Shown: positions 24,757 through 33,277, counted from the first letter of the stretch. The stretch: DNA of 49,411 bases from Roseovarius confluentis (GCF_002917925.1 NZ_PPFE01000017.1:1-49411); one strand, 5' to 3'. Translations and numbers: made by a program. The notes: a model not told the origin generated them from the sequence alone.

Positions 24757-25794
24757 ATGGGGCTGCGATCTCCTGTCATGATTCCGTTCACCAAGAGTTC
24801 TTTCGGCGCCACGCGTCGCAGCTTTATTCTCGGAAGCTTTGCGACGCTGGTGGCGCCGCGCGTCGCCAGAGCACGTCAGGCAATCAGGATTCCCCATGTC
24901 TGGGGCGAAACGGTTCTAGAGCGTCCGGCCGAGCGGGTCGTGTCCTTGGGATACACCACTCAGGACCCGTTGCTGGCACTCGGGGTGGTGCCGCTGGCAG
25001 TCCGTTACTGGTTCGGAGACCAGCCGCATGCAGTCTGGCCATGGGCGCGGGAGCGACTGGGCCACGCGGAGCCGACCGTTCTGACCGGCGAAGTGTCGAT
25101 GGAACTCGTCGCGGGGTTGTCGCCCGATCTGATCGTTGCCATCGGGTCGGGTATCTCACGGGCCGAATACGCGTTGCTGAGTGAGATCGCGCCGGTGCTG
25201 ATGCAGGGGGCCGACGACCCCGTCTTTGGCACGCCTTGGCAGACCGATACCAGGCGCATCGCGCGCGCATTGGGCACGCCGCAGCGGGCCGAGGCGTTGA
25301 TCGGGGACGTCGAAGGGCAATTCGAGAGCGTAAGGGCCGCGCATCCGGATTGGCAGGGCAAGACGGCGGCGGCGGCCTGGCAGAACGGCAGCGAGACCGG
25401 CGCCTTCATGGCCCAGGACAACCGGGCGCGGTTTCTGCATAACCTCGGGTTCCAGATGCCGGAAAAGCTGCGCGACACGGCGGCTGCAGACGGATTCTAC
25501 ACCACGTTTTCACCTGAGGACATTTCGCCGATAGATGCGGATCTCCTGCTGTGGATCTCGTCTATCGGCGGGGCGCGGGAAATCGCCCGGCTACCGATGC
25601 GGCGGACCTTGCGTGCCGAGCAGGAAGGGCGGGAGGTCTATGCCGACACCCTGATCTCCGGAGCGTTGTCCTTCGGCAGCGCGCTGTCGCTGCCCTATGC
25701 GCTTGAACGCCTGGTCGGGGAGTTCGAGCTGGCGCTCGACGGGAGACCGGAGACGGTCGTGCCCTCGGCGCTGAAGGCGGGGCTGGTGCGCTGA
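24757..25794 (+). CDS. Iron-siderophore periplasmic binding protein with Tat-type signal, module 2
   Basis: A 345-residue binding protein of the FecB family. Unlike its module 1 counterpart it begins with a twin-arginine signal (ATRRSFILGSFATLVA, about residues 18-33), implying export in folded form. The mature part shows the FecB pattern: AERVVSLGYTTQDPLLALGV, SPDLIVAIGSGISRAEYALL and IDADLLLWISSIGG. An alternative start at 24778 would remove seven residues and keep the signal. The stop and the next permease start share one base (TGATG). The 221-base gap before it (24536-24756) shows nothing I can assign. Confidence 0.88.
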   Translation: MGLRSPVMIPFTKSSFGATRRSFILGSFATLVAPRVARARQAIRIPHVWGETVLERPAERVVSLGYTTQDPLLALGVVPLAVRYWFGDQPHAVWPWARERLGHAEPTVLTGEVSMELVAGLSPDLIVAIGSGISRAEYALLSEIAPVLMQGADDPVFGTPWQTDTRRIARALGTPQRAEALIGDVEGQFESVRAAHPDWQGKTAAAAWQNGSETGAFMAQDNRARFLHNLGFQMPEKLRDTAAADGFYTTFSPEDISPIDADLLLWISSIGGAREIARLPMRRTLRAEQEGREVYADTLISGALSFGSALSLPYALERLVGEFELALDGRPETVVPSALKAGLVR

Positions 25795-26777
25795 TGCGGG
25801 GGCTGTTCCTCGCCTGCCTTCTGATCGGAGCCGTGGCCATGTCGCTGGGCGTTGGCGTCAGACCGGTTGCGCCCGGCGTGTTCCTGGAGGCGTTGCTGGG
25901 ATACGATCCGCGCGACCCGGCCCATGTGACGATCGCGGCGATCCGGTTGCCGCGCACTGTGGCGGGCCTGGCGGCGGGTGCGGCGCTGGGCATCGCGGGG
26001 ACGGTGATGCAGTCGCTGACCCGCAACCCGCTGGCCGATCCGGGCATTCTGGGGATCAACGCGGGTGCTGCCTTTGCGCTTATCCTCGGGGTTACGCTGT
26101 TCGGACGATCCGACCAGGCGGCGGTGGCTTTGTTCGCCTTTCCCGGGGCCGCGCTGGCGGCGCTGGCGGTGTTTGCCTTGGGTGGCGGGTTCCGGGGCGA
26201 TTCCGGACCGGTGCGCCTGACGCTGGCGGGGGCCGCCCTGAACGCGCTGCTGTTATCCCTGGTCACGGCGGTTGTCCTCGTCCGGCAGGAGTCGCTGGAT
26301 GTCCTGCGGTTCTGGGTGGCCGGCTCGCTGACCGACGCGGCCTTCAGGCCGGTTGTGGAAATGACGCTGGTCATCGGGTTGGCCGCTGTGCTCGCGTTTG
26401 CCATCGCTCCGCTGATCGAGGCGCTGTCGCTTGGTTCCGACCTTGCGCGGGGGCTTGGAACCCGGCCGTTGAGAGCGCAGGCCGGCGCGCTGACGGTGGT
26501 CACCTTGGCGACCGGGGCGGCGGTGGCCATTGCCGGACCGATCGCTTTCCTGGGGCTGATGGCGCCGCACCTGGCTCGGATGTCGACAGGATATGCGCTG
26601 CGGCCGCGGCTGGCGGTGTCGGCGGCCTATGGCGCCCTGACACTGACGTTGGCGGATACGGTGGGACGGCTGGTTCTGAGCAGTGGAGAAGTGCGCGCCG
26701 GGATCGTCGTGGCGATGATCGGGGGGCCGGTCTTCATCTGGGTCGCGCGCAGGCTGAGACCGGGTGCGATGGCATGA
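25794..26777 (+). CDS. FecCD-family siderophore permease, module 2, first subunit
   Basis: A 327-residue permease of the BtuC/FecCD family with about nine to ten hydrophobic segments. Diagnostic blocks are IRLPRTVAGLAAGAALGIAG, SLTRNPLADPGILGINAGA and IAGPIAFLGLMAPHLARM, with the C-terminal GGPVFIWVARRLRPG. It overlaps the binding-protein gene by one base and the second permease by four. Together with that permease it builds the inner-membrane channel of module 2. Confidence 0.9.
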   Translation: MRGLFLACLLIGAVAMSLGVGVRPVAPGVFLEALLGYDPRDPAHVTIAAIRLPRTVAGLAAGAALGIAGTVMQSLTRNPLADPGILGINAGAAFALILGVTLFGRSDQAAVALFAFPGAALAALAVFALGGGFRGDSGPVRLTLAGAALNALLLSLVTAVVLVRQESLDVLRFWVAGSLTDAAFRPVVEMTLVIGLAAVLAFAIAPLIEALSLGSDLARGLGTRPLRAQAGALTVVTLATGAAVAIAGPIAFLGLMAPHLARMSTGYALRPRLAVSAAYGALTLTLADTVGRLVLSSGEVRAGIVVAMIGGPVFIWVARRLRPGAMA

Positions 26778-27751
26778 AGGGGTACGTGCCGTTGTCTCTT
26801 CTGATCTTTCTCGCCACGAGCGCGGCGCTCTTGACCGGCCAGGTGGATGCGAGCCCCGGTGTGTTGTGGTCCGGCCTGGTGACAGGTGAAGGGCCCGGGG
26901 CGCTGATCCTGGACACGATCCGGGGGCCACGGGTGGCGACCGCGCTGGGGGCGGGCGCGGTGCTGGGGATGTCGGGGGCGCTTTTCCAGATGCTCTTTCG
27001 GAACCCGCTGGCGTCACCGGATATCCTTGGATTCAACGCCGGTGCGGGATTGGCGATCATCGCCGGCATCGCATTCGGCATTGCGATGCCGACAGCGGTG
27101 ATGGCGGCGCTTGGCGGCGTGGCGATGGCGCTGGTGATCGGTGGGCTGGCCTTTCGCGGAGGCGGTGGGACGCCGGTGTTGACGATCATCCTGATCGGAA
27201 TTGGCGCGGGTTTCACGGCGACGGCGGTGTCGACCTTCCTGATGACGATCTTGCCGGGAACGACCGCGTCCGAGGCGCAGCGCTGGTTGACGGGCTCGCT
27301 CGCGGCGCGCGATTGGAGCCATGCCGCGCAAGTTCTGGGCATCGGGGCGATGCTGGCAAGCCTGGCCCTCGGGCAGGCACGGATCCTGTCGGCGCTGGAA
27401 CTGGGCGACGGGCTGGCGGCAGGGCTGGGGCAAAGGCCCGAGGCGGCCCGGTGGTGGCTTTCGGCAACGGGCGTGTTGCTGGCCGCCACGGGCGTGGCCG
27501 TGGCGGGGCCGGTGCCCTTCGTGGCGCTGATGGCCGGGCCCCTGGGGATGCGTTTGACCGGTGCCCTTACGTCGGCGGGGCGCATGGTCTCGGGTGCAGG
27601 GGCCGGCGCACTGGTGTTGGTGTTGTCGGACCTTCTGGCGCGCGTGGCCGTGCCCGGCCTGCAATTGCCCGCCGGGGTCGCGACCGGCCTTCTGGGCGCG
27701 CCCTACCTGCTGTGGCGGCTGTCGCGGGAAATGGAACGAGGAGACTTGTGA
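26774..27751 (+). CDS. FecCD-family siderophore permease, module 2, second subunit
   Basis: A 325-residue permease. Family blocks are IRGPRVATALGAGAVLGMSG, LFRNPLASPDILGFNAGAGL, and AGPVPFVALMAGPLGMRLTG, ending GVATGLLGAPYLLWRLSRE. The start at 26774 overlaps the preceding stop as ATGA; the stop at 27749-27751 overlaps the ATPase start by one base. Confidence 0.9.
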   Translation: MKGYVPLSLLIFLATSAALLTGQVDASPGVLWSGLVTGEGPGALILDTIRGPRVATALGAGAVLGMSGALFQMLFRNPLASPDILGFNAGAGLAIIAGIAFGIAMPTAVMAALGGVAMALVIGGLAFRGGGGTPVLTIILIGIGAGFTATAVSTFLMTILPGTTASEAQRWLTGSLAARDWSHAAQVLGIGAMLASLALGQARILSALELGDGLAAGLGQRPEAARWWLSATGVLLAATGVAVAGPVPFVALMAGPLGMRLTGALTSAGRMVSGAGAGALVLVLSDLLARVAVPGLQLPAGVATGLLGAPYLLWRLSREMERGDL

Positions 27752-28551
27752 TGCTGAGAACGGAGGCGCTGAGCCTGTCTTATGACGATGTGCCCGTCAT
27801 CAGCGACCTGGACCTGGAGCTGCCCTGCGGGCGTGTCACCGCGATCATCGGTCCGAACGGCTGCGGGAAATCCACGTTGCTGCGTGCGCTGGCGCGGCTG
27901 ATGCCGCCGGCATCCGGCCGGGTGACGCTGAACGGCGAGGACATCAACCGCATTCCGCCCAAGCGCCTGGCGCGGCAATTGGCCATCCTGCCGCAAACAT
28001 TGCGCGCGCCGGACGGGATCAGGGTTTCGGATCTTGTCATGCGGGGCCGAATCCCGTGGCGCACGTTCCTGAGCCCGTGGAACGAGGCGGACAAGACGGC
28101 CTGCGAGGCCGCGCTGGAGGCGGTCGGAATGACCGGGTTTGCCGACCGGGAACTGTCGGAGCTGTCGGGCGGGCAGCGGCAGCGGGCGTGGCTGAGCCTT
28201 GTGCTCGCGCAGCAGACGCCTTGCCTGCTGTTGGACGAGCCGACGACCTATCTGGACCTGACGCACCAGATGGACGTTCTGGCCCTGCTGCGGCGGCAGA
28301 ACCGGCAGTCCGGGCAAACGATCGTCAGCGTGCTTCACGATCTGAACCTTGCGGCCCGCTATTCGGACAACCTTGTGCTGTTGGCGAACGGTCAGGTGGT
28401 CGCTTCGGGCGCGCCCGAGCAGGTCCTGACGCCTGATAACCTGTTGTCGGCTTTCGATCTGGAGGCACGGGTCATTCCGGATCCGGTGACGGGGACGCCG
28501 ATGGTTGTGCCGCTGGAGCCGGCAGAGCCTGTCCTCTCCGCTGGAGTGTGA
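27751..28551 (+). CDS. Siderophore ABC importer ATPase, module 2
   Basis: A 266-residue ATP-binding subunit of FepC/FhuC type. Walker A is GPNGCGKST (34-42), the signature LSGGQRQR (138-145), Walker B LLLDE (159-163), and the H-loop segment reads VSVLHDLNLAARYSDNL. The start ATG 27751 has GAGGAGA upstream; the same frame remains open far into the preceding permease gene, but that part is not translated protein-like. It is the last gene of the four-gene importer operon and is followed by a hairpin shared with the convergent receptor gene. Confidence 0.92.
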   Translation: MLRTEALSLSYDDVPVISDLDLELPCGRVTAIIGPNGCGKSTLLRALARLMPPASGRVTLNGEDINRIPPKRLARQLAILPQTLRAPDGIRVSDLVMRGRIPWRTFLSPWNEADKTACEAALEAVGMTGFADRELSELSGGQRQRAWLSLVLAQQTPCLLLDEPTTYLDLTHQMDVLALLRRQNRQSGQTIVSVLHDLNLAARYSDNLVLLANGQVVASGAPEQVLTPDNLLSAFDLEARVIPDPVTGTPMVVPLEPAEPVLSAGV

Positions 28552-28571
28552 CCTCCGCCCGAGCGCGGAAT

Positions 28572-28601
28572 GAAAAAAGATGCGGCATCGCTGCCGCATC
28601 T
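28572..28601 (-). terminator. Intrinsic terminator of the module 2 receptor gene
   Basis: AGATGCGGCA (28578-28587) pairs perfectly with TGCCGCATCT (28592-28601), loop TCGC. Read leftward, the stem runs directly into a T-run (six A on the plus strand, 28573-28578), the classic intrinsic-terminator layout. It lies between convergent genes and may also stop rightward transcripts from the ATPase gene. Confidence 0.8.
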
Positions 28602-28627
28602 CCATCCTTCGGATTCGGTTCCGGTTC

Positions 28628-30766
28628 TCAGAAGCGGGAGGTGACCGACAGGCTGATCTCGCGCCCGGAGCCGTAGGAGCAGGTATAGAGATCCTGGCAG
28701 CCGGTGACGTAGCGCTTGTCGCCGATATTGGTGACGGCAAGATTGGCTTCGAGTCCGTCGCGTACCTGGTAGGTTGCGAAAGCGTCGTAGAGGGTTGCGC
28801 TGGACACCTTGAACGTGTTGGTCGGGTCGGCAAAGCTTTCGCCCTGGTGACGCACGCCGGCCCCGACTTTCAGGCCGTCAAGCGGACCCGCGAAATCGTA
28901 GCTGGCAAAGAGCGACAGCTCGGTCTCGGGAATGAGCGTCGGTGTCGTGCCGACAAGGGCCGGGTTCGCGTCCTCGCGGATTTCCGCGTCGATGAAGCTT
29001 GCGGCAGCCTGGAGGTAAAGCCCGTTGCCGAAGTCGTATTCCGCCTCGAACTCGAGGCCGCGCGAGCGCACCTCGCCCAGCTGTGTCTGGTTGGGCGCGA
29101 CACCGACGACAACCCCTTCGCGATCGATCTGGAACGCCGCGCCGGTGAACGAGAAATTGCCGTCCAGAGGCGCCCATTTGAACCCGAGCTCGACCTGGTC
29201 GCCGGTTTCCGGGCGGGTCACGCCGGCGGCGGGCGATGCGATCAGCGGATTGAAGAACGTCGAGTAGGAGAGATAAGGTGTGAAGCCCGACGCGGCTTCA
29301 TAGGAGATGGCCACGCGCCCGGACGTTTCGCTGTCGCTGCGGCTGAAGTTGGTCGAGCCACGCTGCTTGGTTTCAACGAAGTCATGCCGCAGGTTGAGTG
29401 TGCCGATCCATCCACTGCCCCAGCGCATCTGATCCTGCACGTAGAAACCGATCTGACGCTGGGTGGTCGTGGCGTCCTGGTAGGGCGCGCCGATGACCGG
29501 CGTTCCGGGGGGCGTCGGATTGACCACGGTATTGCTGCCAAGGCCCGAGGCCTGGATTTCGTCGATCTCGTAGTAACGAGCGTCAAGGCCGAAGAGGAGG
29601 TCATGATCGACCGACCCGGTCGAGACCGTTCCGTAGTAGCGCAGATCGGTCTGGGCGGTGTAGACCTGCGTGTCGTGCTCGAAAGCTATGAGGCTGAGCG
29701 TGCCCTGCGGATCACTGGGCGCGGTGGCAAACCCATTGTACCCGAAGGGATAGTAGTAGCGCTCGTGGACATCGGCATAGCCCAGGCGCCCGATGCCGGT
29801 GAAGGTAAAGCCGTTGTCGAGTTCGCGTTCCACGATGGCAGAAAACGAGGCTTGCCGCCGTTCGTACTTGTCCCAGTCCGGGTCCGAGAAGTTCGCGTCG
29901 GGATCGATATAGCCGAATTGCGGGGTGGGCACGACCGTGCCCTGATAGGGCAGGAACGTGCTTCCGTTGTGGTGTTCGTCGGCGATGTGGATGTTGGCCA
30001 GCAGGGTGACCTCGGTGCCACCATCGGTCCTGAACCGATAGGCCGGCGCGAAGGTGCCGCGCACGCCATCATTGAACGCATCGTACTTGTCGCCGCCTTC
30101 GAGGCGCCCGGTCAGGCGATAAGAGCTCGAGTCGCCGATGTCGTCGCCGTAGTCGAACTCGACCCAGCCGGCGGTCGCGTCGTTGACGCCGAATGTCAGT
30201 TCCCGGATCCGGCCGCCCGGGCGCTTGGACACGTAATTGACGATGCCGCCCGGGTTCGAGCCACCGTAGAGAGCCGAGGATGCGCCACGCAGGACCTCGA
30301 CGCGTTCCAGCGTGTAGGGGTCGATGAAGAAGGAGCCGAAGGCGAATGAGAGGTTCTGCGCGTTGTCGAGATAGATCCCGGTCTGGTCGGCCTGGAAGCC
30401 TCGAATGCGCAGCCAGTCATAGTCATTGTCGTCGCCGAACACGTCCGCTGTCACACCCGCGGAATAGCGCAGGGCCTCGCTGACGCGGTTGGCGCCGAAA
30501 CGCTCGATCTTCTCGCGCCCGAGAACAGAGACCGACTGCGGTATCTCGTTCACGGTGAGCGGTACCTTGCTGCCCGTGACGGTTGGCGGGTTCTTGTCCT
30601 CGCCCACGGGACCGGTGGCGTCTTCCTGGTTGCGCAGGGTGATCGTCCCGAGATCCAGCGTTTCATCAGCGGGCTGGGCGTTTGAAACCGCAGCGGTTCC
30701 CAGCAGCATCAGCGCTGCGCTGCTGAGCCTGGCCATGCCAAGGCGGCGGTTTATCGTTTTGGCCAT
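28628..30766 (-). CDS. TonB-dependent siderophore receptor, module 2 (hydroxamate type likely)
   Basis: A 712-residue outer-membrane receptor. The signal peptide (about residues 1-30, ending AAVSNAQ) is followed by a plug with VNEIPQSVSVLGREKIE, YDWLRIRGFQADQTGIYLDN and LERVEVLRGASSALYGGSNP, and a barrel ending in a terminal Phe (VTSRF). Near the C-terminus is a cysteine pair in CQDLYTCSYGSGR, a feature I associate with FhuE/FoxA/FhuA-type ferric-hydroxamate receptors. It lies 100 bases downstream of an AraC gene on the same strand, and converges with the module 2 importer operon across a terminator. Confidence 0.9.
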   Translation of the reverse strand: MAKTINRRLGMARLSSAALMLLGTAAVSNAQPADETLDLGTITLRNQEDATGPVGEDKNPPTVTGSKVPLTVNEIPQSVSVLGREKIERFGANRVSEALRYSAGVTADVFGDDNDYDWLRIRGFQADQTGIYLDNAQNLSFAFGSFFIDPYTLERVEVLRGASSALYGGSNPGGIVNYVSKRPGGRIRELTFGVNDATAGWVEFDYGDDIGDSSSYRLTGRLEGGDKYDAFNDGVRGTFAPAYRFRTDGGTEVTLLANIHIADEHHNGSTFLPYQGTVVPTPQFGYIDPDANFSDPDWDKYERRQASFSAIVERELDNGFTFTGIGRLGYADVHERYYYPFGYNGFATAPSDPQGTLSLIAFEHDTQVYTAQTDLRYYGTVSTGSVDHDLLFGLDARYYEIDEIQASGLGSNTVVNPTPPGTPVIGAPYQDATTTQRQIGFYVQDQMRWGSGWIGTLNLRHDFVETKQRGSTNFSRSDSETSGRVAISYEAASGFTPYLSYSTFFNPLIASPAAGVTRPETGDQVELGFKWAPLDGNFSFTGAAFQIDREGVVVGVAPNQTQLGEVRSRGLEFEAEYDFGNGLYLQAAASFIDAEIREDANPALVGTTPTLIPETELSLFASYDFAGPLDGLKVGAGVRHQGESFADPTNTFKVSSATLYDAFATYQVRDGLEANLAVTNIGDKRYVTGCQDLYTCSYGSGREISLSVTSRF

Positions 30767-30866
30767 ATCGGCATCCTTCTCTTTCAGATGTCACGTCGGG
30801 TCACCCATCCTCCCGGGCGGGGAAGAGGGAGCGCGCAAAGTGCTTCAGGATACCCGATTAAAATTA

Positions 30867-31745
30867 TCAGGAAGAATTGTCTTGAATAATCGGACCATCC
30901 TGCCCGGGCGGATTCGCCTTTGCCCATGCTCCCGGTGATTGGCCGGTTCCCAGCTTGAAACTGCGGGAAAAGTGGGCCTGGTCGGCGAACCCGGTTACGT
31001 TTGTCACCTCGGCAAGCGGCAGTCCGCGGCACAGGAGGCGCTTGGCGTAATCGATCTTGATCCCTGTGACCCAAGCATGTGGCGACATGGCTGTGCGTTT
31101 GCGGAAGACCCGGTTGAAATGCGTCCGGGACAGGCCGGACAACGCGGCCAGATCATCCACAGCGATCCGATTTTCCATTCGTTCGAAGACATGCGCGCGC
31201 ATGGCGTGGAGCCAGGCGTCCCCCTTGTCGCCATCGCCAAGGCCGGCCCGGTCGATCAGGCATACCTCTTGTACGATGGCGCTGACCAGCCTGTCGACGC
31301 GGTGCATGGACGGGCGGATCGACACGCATTCGTCCTGTAGGACGCGCACGAGCGGGGCCAGCGGCCCGAGCGATGGGAAAACGAGCATCCTGTCGAGGGG
31401 CGCGCCGGCCCCTGCAAGCGACTTGAGGCGCGGCATCGAAAGATGAATGTCGATGTGTCTGAGATCGCCAGGTTCGTCGAGGCTGGCCCAGACCTGCACG
31501 CCTGCCGGAATGTAGCATGCGGCGGCGGCGCTGGATGCGGCGTCTTTCCCGCGTGAGAGGGACAGTGCACGGTCATCGAGGACAAGAACAAGGCGTGGGT
31601 ACATCGAGACATACCGTCCGGTGGCGCGGGACTGTCCTTGCACATGCCAATAGTCGACGACCATGTCGTCGAACCGTAGGCAGCGCATTTCGTCCAGCGG
31701 GTCGAACCCGCGGACAGCAGCATACATTCTGGGATGAAAGGACAT
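30867..31745 (-). CDS. AraC-family transcriptional regulator, siderophore locus (paralog 2)
   Basis: A 292-residue AraC regulator. The C-terminal double helix-turn-helix reads IAVDDLAALSGLSRTHFNRV and LPLAEVTNVTGFADQAHFSR followed by SFKLGTGQSPGAWA. The N-terminal domain has GRYVSMYPRLVLVLDD, matching the paralog at 21712-22587. It is immediately upstream of, and co-oriented with, the module 2 receptor gene, so it probably controls that receptor and perhaps itself. The C-terminus has a proline/glycine/asparagine-rich tail of about 15 residues after the DNA-binding domain. Confidence 0.86.
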   Translation of the reverse strand: MSFHPRMYAAVRGFDPLDEMRCLRFDDMVVDYWHVQGQSRATGRYVSMYPRLVLVLDDRALSLSRGKDAASSAAAACYIPAGVQVWASLDEPGDLRHIDIHLSMPRLKSLAGAGAPLDRMLVFPSLGPLAPLVRVLQDECVSIRPSMHRVDRLVSAIVQEVCLIDRAGLGDGDKGDAWLHAMRAHVFERMENRIAVDDLAALSGLSRTHFNRVFRKRTAMSPHAWVTGIKIDYAKRLLCRGLPLAEVTNVTGFADQAHFSRSFKLGTGQSPGAWAKANPPGQDGPIIQDNSS

Positions 31746-32029
31746 CGCTCCGCCATTGATACGTATTGGCTGGGCACTGCCTCGCTACCCGTAAACTATT
31801 CTCATCCGGAAAGATTATCAACTGTCCTTGACCGACGGTCCTGTACCGGGGCCGCTCCGCACTTGCATCGCCGGGTGCCTGCCGTATCCGGGTCGCCGGA
31901 ATAGACCGGACCTTTCGAGACCTGCATGTCGAATCATCGGAACCAGCACCTCCAGGGTAAGTACGGCGAGAATCCCGGAGAACATCGGGGAAATATTTAA
32001 GTACTTGTGAGGGCTACGATTCCAGTGGA
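31746..32029. other. Gap upstream of the AraC gene with no supported gene
   Basis: Contains the promoter region of the leftward AraC gene and part of the hemP leader. A leftward frame over 31818-32036 has one hydrophobic stretch (ILAVLTLEVLVPMI) but no ribosome site or known family, so I do not call it. Confidence 0.4.
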
Positions 32030-32053
32030 TTGACAATTCCGACTAAAAAAGTC
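32030..32053. promoter_or_regulatory. Candidate hemP promoter and iron-response palindrome
   Basis: TTGACA (32030-32035) is a perfect -35 match; no strong -10 follows. Within the spacer lies the palindrome GACT-AAAAA-AGTC (32041-32053). Placement over a promoter of an iron/heme gene suggests a repressor site (Fur, Irr, RirA or IscR class), which I cannot discriminate. The core ACTAAAAAAGT recurs at 32887. Confidence 0.4.
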
Positions 32054-32229
32054 AGATTAGACAAATCCAGCCAATCCCGAAGGCTTGTCCGAGGGACCGC
32101 CCGATACATTCGAGTTTCAGGAGGGGCACCGGAACCGCTTTGGCAACCAGGTCGAAGCATCCCGATCCTCCGACGTCGTGCCCGGCAGCATTTACAGGGC
32201 GCGGAAACCACGGAAAACAGGAGGGCGGA

Positions 32230-32400
32230 ATGGGTGCCTTAGACAACAAATTGCTCATCGGCGCGACCGAGGTCGATACGATCCCGCTGCACTATGCGAG
32301 CAAGCTGACCGATGGCGGCGGGCTGGCGCATATCCAGCTCTATGATCAGGTTTACACGCTGCGCATCACGCGCGCCGGCAAATTGATCCTTACGAAATGA
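32230..32400 (+). CDS. hemP: Hemin uptake protein HemP
   Basis: A 56-residue protein ending LYDQVYTLRITRAGKLILTK (last 20 residues), the hallmark C-terminus of HemP. HemP is a small cytoplasmic protein, in some bacteria shown to be a regulator needed for heme-receptor gene expression, and is usually encoded with hmu heme-uptake genes. AGGAGGGCGG lies immediately before ATG 32230, a near-perfect ribosome site; an upstream in-frame ATG at 32140 has none and adds unlikely residues. Its stop overlaps the next gene as ATGA. No heme receptor or heme ABC importer is present in this window, so here hemP is separated from its normal partners. Confidence 0.88.
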   Translation: MGALDNKLLIGATEVDTIPLHYASKLTDGGGLAHIQLYDQVYTLRITRAGKLILTK

Positions 32401-32891
32401 TGAATCCATCTGAACGCCGTGGCGGCGCACCCGTCGGTATCCTTCAAGATCTCGATCCGGTCGAGGCGAGCGCCGTAATCTATTTGCGCATGTGGTGCGA
32501 CGGGCCGGAAGCGCAAAGCCTTGTCTGGAATGATTTCGCAACGGCTCTCGGCCCCAGGGCGGGACGCAGGGAATTGCAGAATTTTGAACAGCTGTGCAGC
32601 ATGTGTGCCAAGCATGGCCGCCGCCCATTGGTGCGGCACCACGCGCAGTGCAGGTGCCTGGGCGGCGACGAGGCGACGTTCGCCAACATCGTGGCCCACG
32701 CTGCGGATGGCGAGCGCGAGGATGCGTTTTTGATGGCTGCGAACCTTGTCCGGCCCGATATGGCCGCTGTCATTGTGGCGCTTGCGCAGGAGTTCGGCCT
32801 GACACTGCGGCGCATGATGGGCATGTCAGGTTACCATCCGGCCACGTTGCCGACACCGATCGACCACCCCGATCCAACGAAGCTCCACTAA
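32397..32891 (+). CDS. Conserved-looking cysteine-rich protein coupled to hemP, function unknown
   Basis: A 164-residue soluble protein with no signal peptide or membrane helix. Translational coupling to hemP (ATGA overlap) strongly suggests a role in heme or iron physiology. Residues C67, C70, C85 and C87 form a CxxC...CxC set, with H73, H81 and H82 between them, the sort of arrangement that can bind zinc, an iron-sulfur cluster or heme. Residues 95-140 look helical. I do not recognise a characterised family; I have the impression that similar proteins follow hemP in other Rhodobacterales, but cannot verify it here. The stop codon lies within a hairpin. Confidence 0.75.
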   Translation: MMNPSERRGGAPVGILQDLDPVEASAVIYLRMWCDGPEAQSLVWNDFATALGPRAGRRELQNFEQLCSMCAKHGRRPLVRHHAQCRCLGGDEATFANIVAHAADGEREDAFLMAANLVRPDMAAVIVALAQEFGLTLRRMMGMSGYHPATLPTPIDHPDPTKLH

Positions 32892-32901
32892 AAAAGTGGA
32901 G
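32883..32901. terminator. 7-bp hairpin overlapping the stop codon of the hemP partner gene
   Basis: CTCCACT (32883-32889) pairs with AGTGGAG (32895-32901) around AAAAA. The TAA stop is inside it. No U-run follows, so it may be an mRNA end structure or, given its core shared with the upstream palindrome at 32041, a protein-binding site. Confidence 0.35.
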
Positions 32902-33277
32902 AGCAAGAATAGGCAACCCAGTCACGAATATGTCCGCGCTTCGCTGGTCACGATGCGCTCTGCTATGGCGGAAGGTCAGACGGGACAAGGTAGCCAATGC
33001 GGGCAGGAGGCATTCGAGCAAGGGGGCCGGGGTCTGAACGATCCCGGTCTCCGCGCAGGCCAGGCAAGCGGATCGGGCATGCCGGCTGCATCAGGTTTGC
33101 GCAAGAGGAGACTGCGACCGCCACGCATTCAGGACGGACGCGGTTCTCGAGCACGTATTTAAGAAAACCACTTACAAGGGTCCGCCTTGTGGTTCCTGTC
33201 ACGGCAAGAGCTCCACGTCCTTGCAGACACTGTGGCATGGTTGATTGCCTGCAATCGGCAGGAAGTGCTTTCGTTCT
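32902..33277. other. Gap with no recognisable gene
   Basis: About 375 bases between the hemP operon and the end of the leftward RpiR gene. Frames on both strands are short and lack family resemblance or ribosome sites. Confidence 0.4.

Noticed and set aside
27313..27750. Upstream extension of the module 2 ATPase frame
   Set aside because: Overlaps the permease in another frame and reads as Gly/Arg/Ala-rich nonsense; ribosome site and family length support ATG 27751.
28580..30349. A 589-codon open frame on the plus strand
   Set aside because: It lies entirely antisense to the module 2 TonB receptor, which has a signal peptide, plug motifs and terminal Phe. The plus-strand product has no recognisable domain; it is a by-product of high GC.
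31818..32036. Leftward 72-codon frame with a hydrophobic stretch
   Set aside because: No ribosome site, no recognised family, and it runs through the probable hemP leader.
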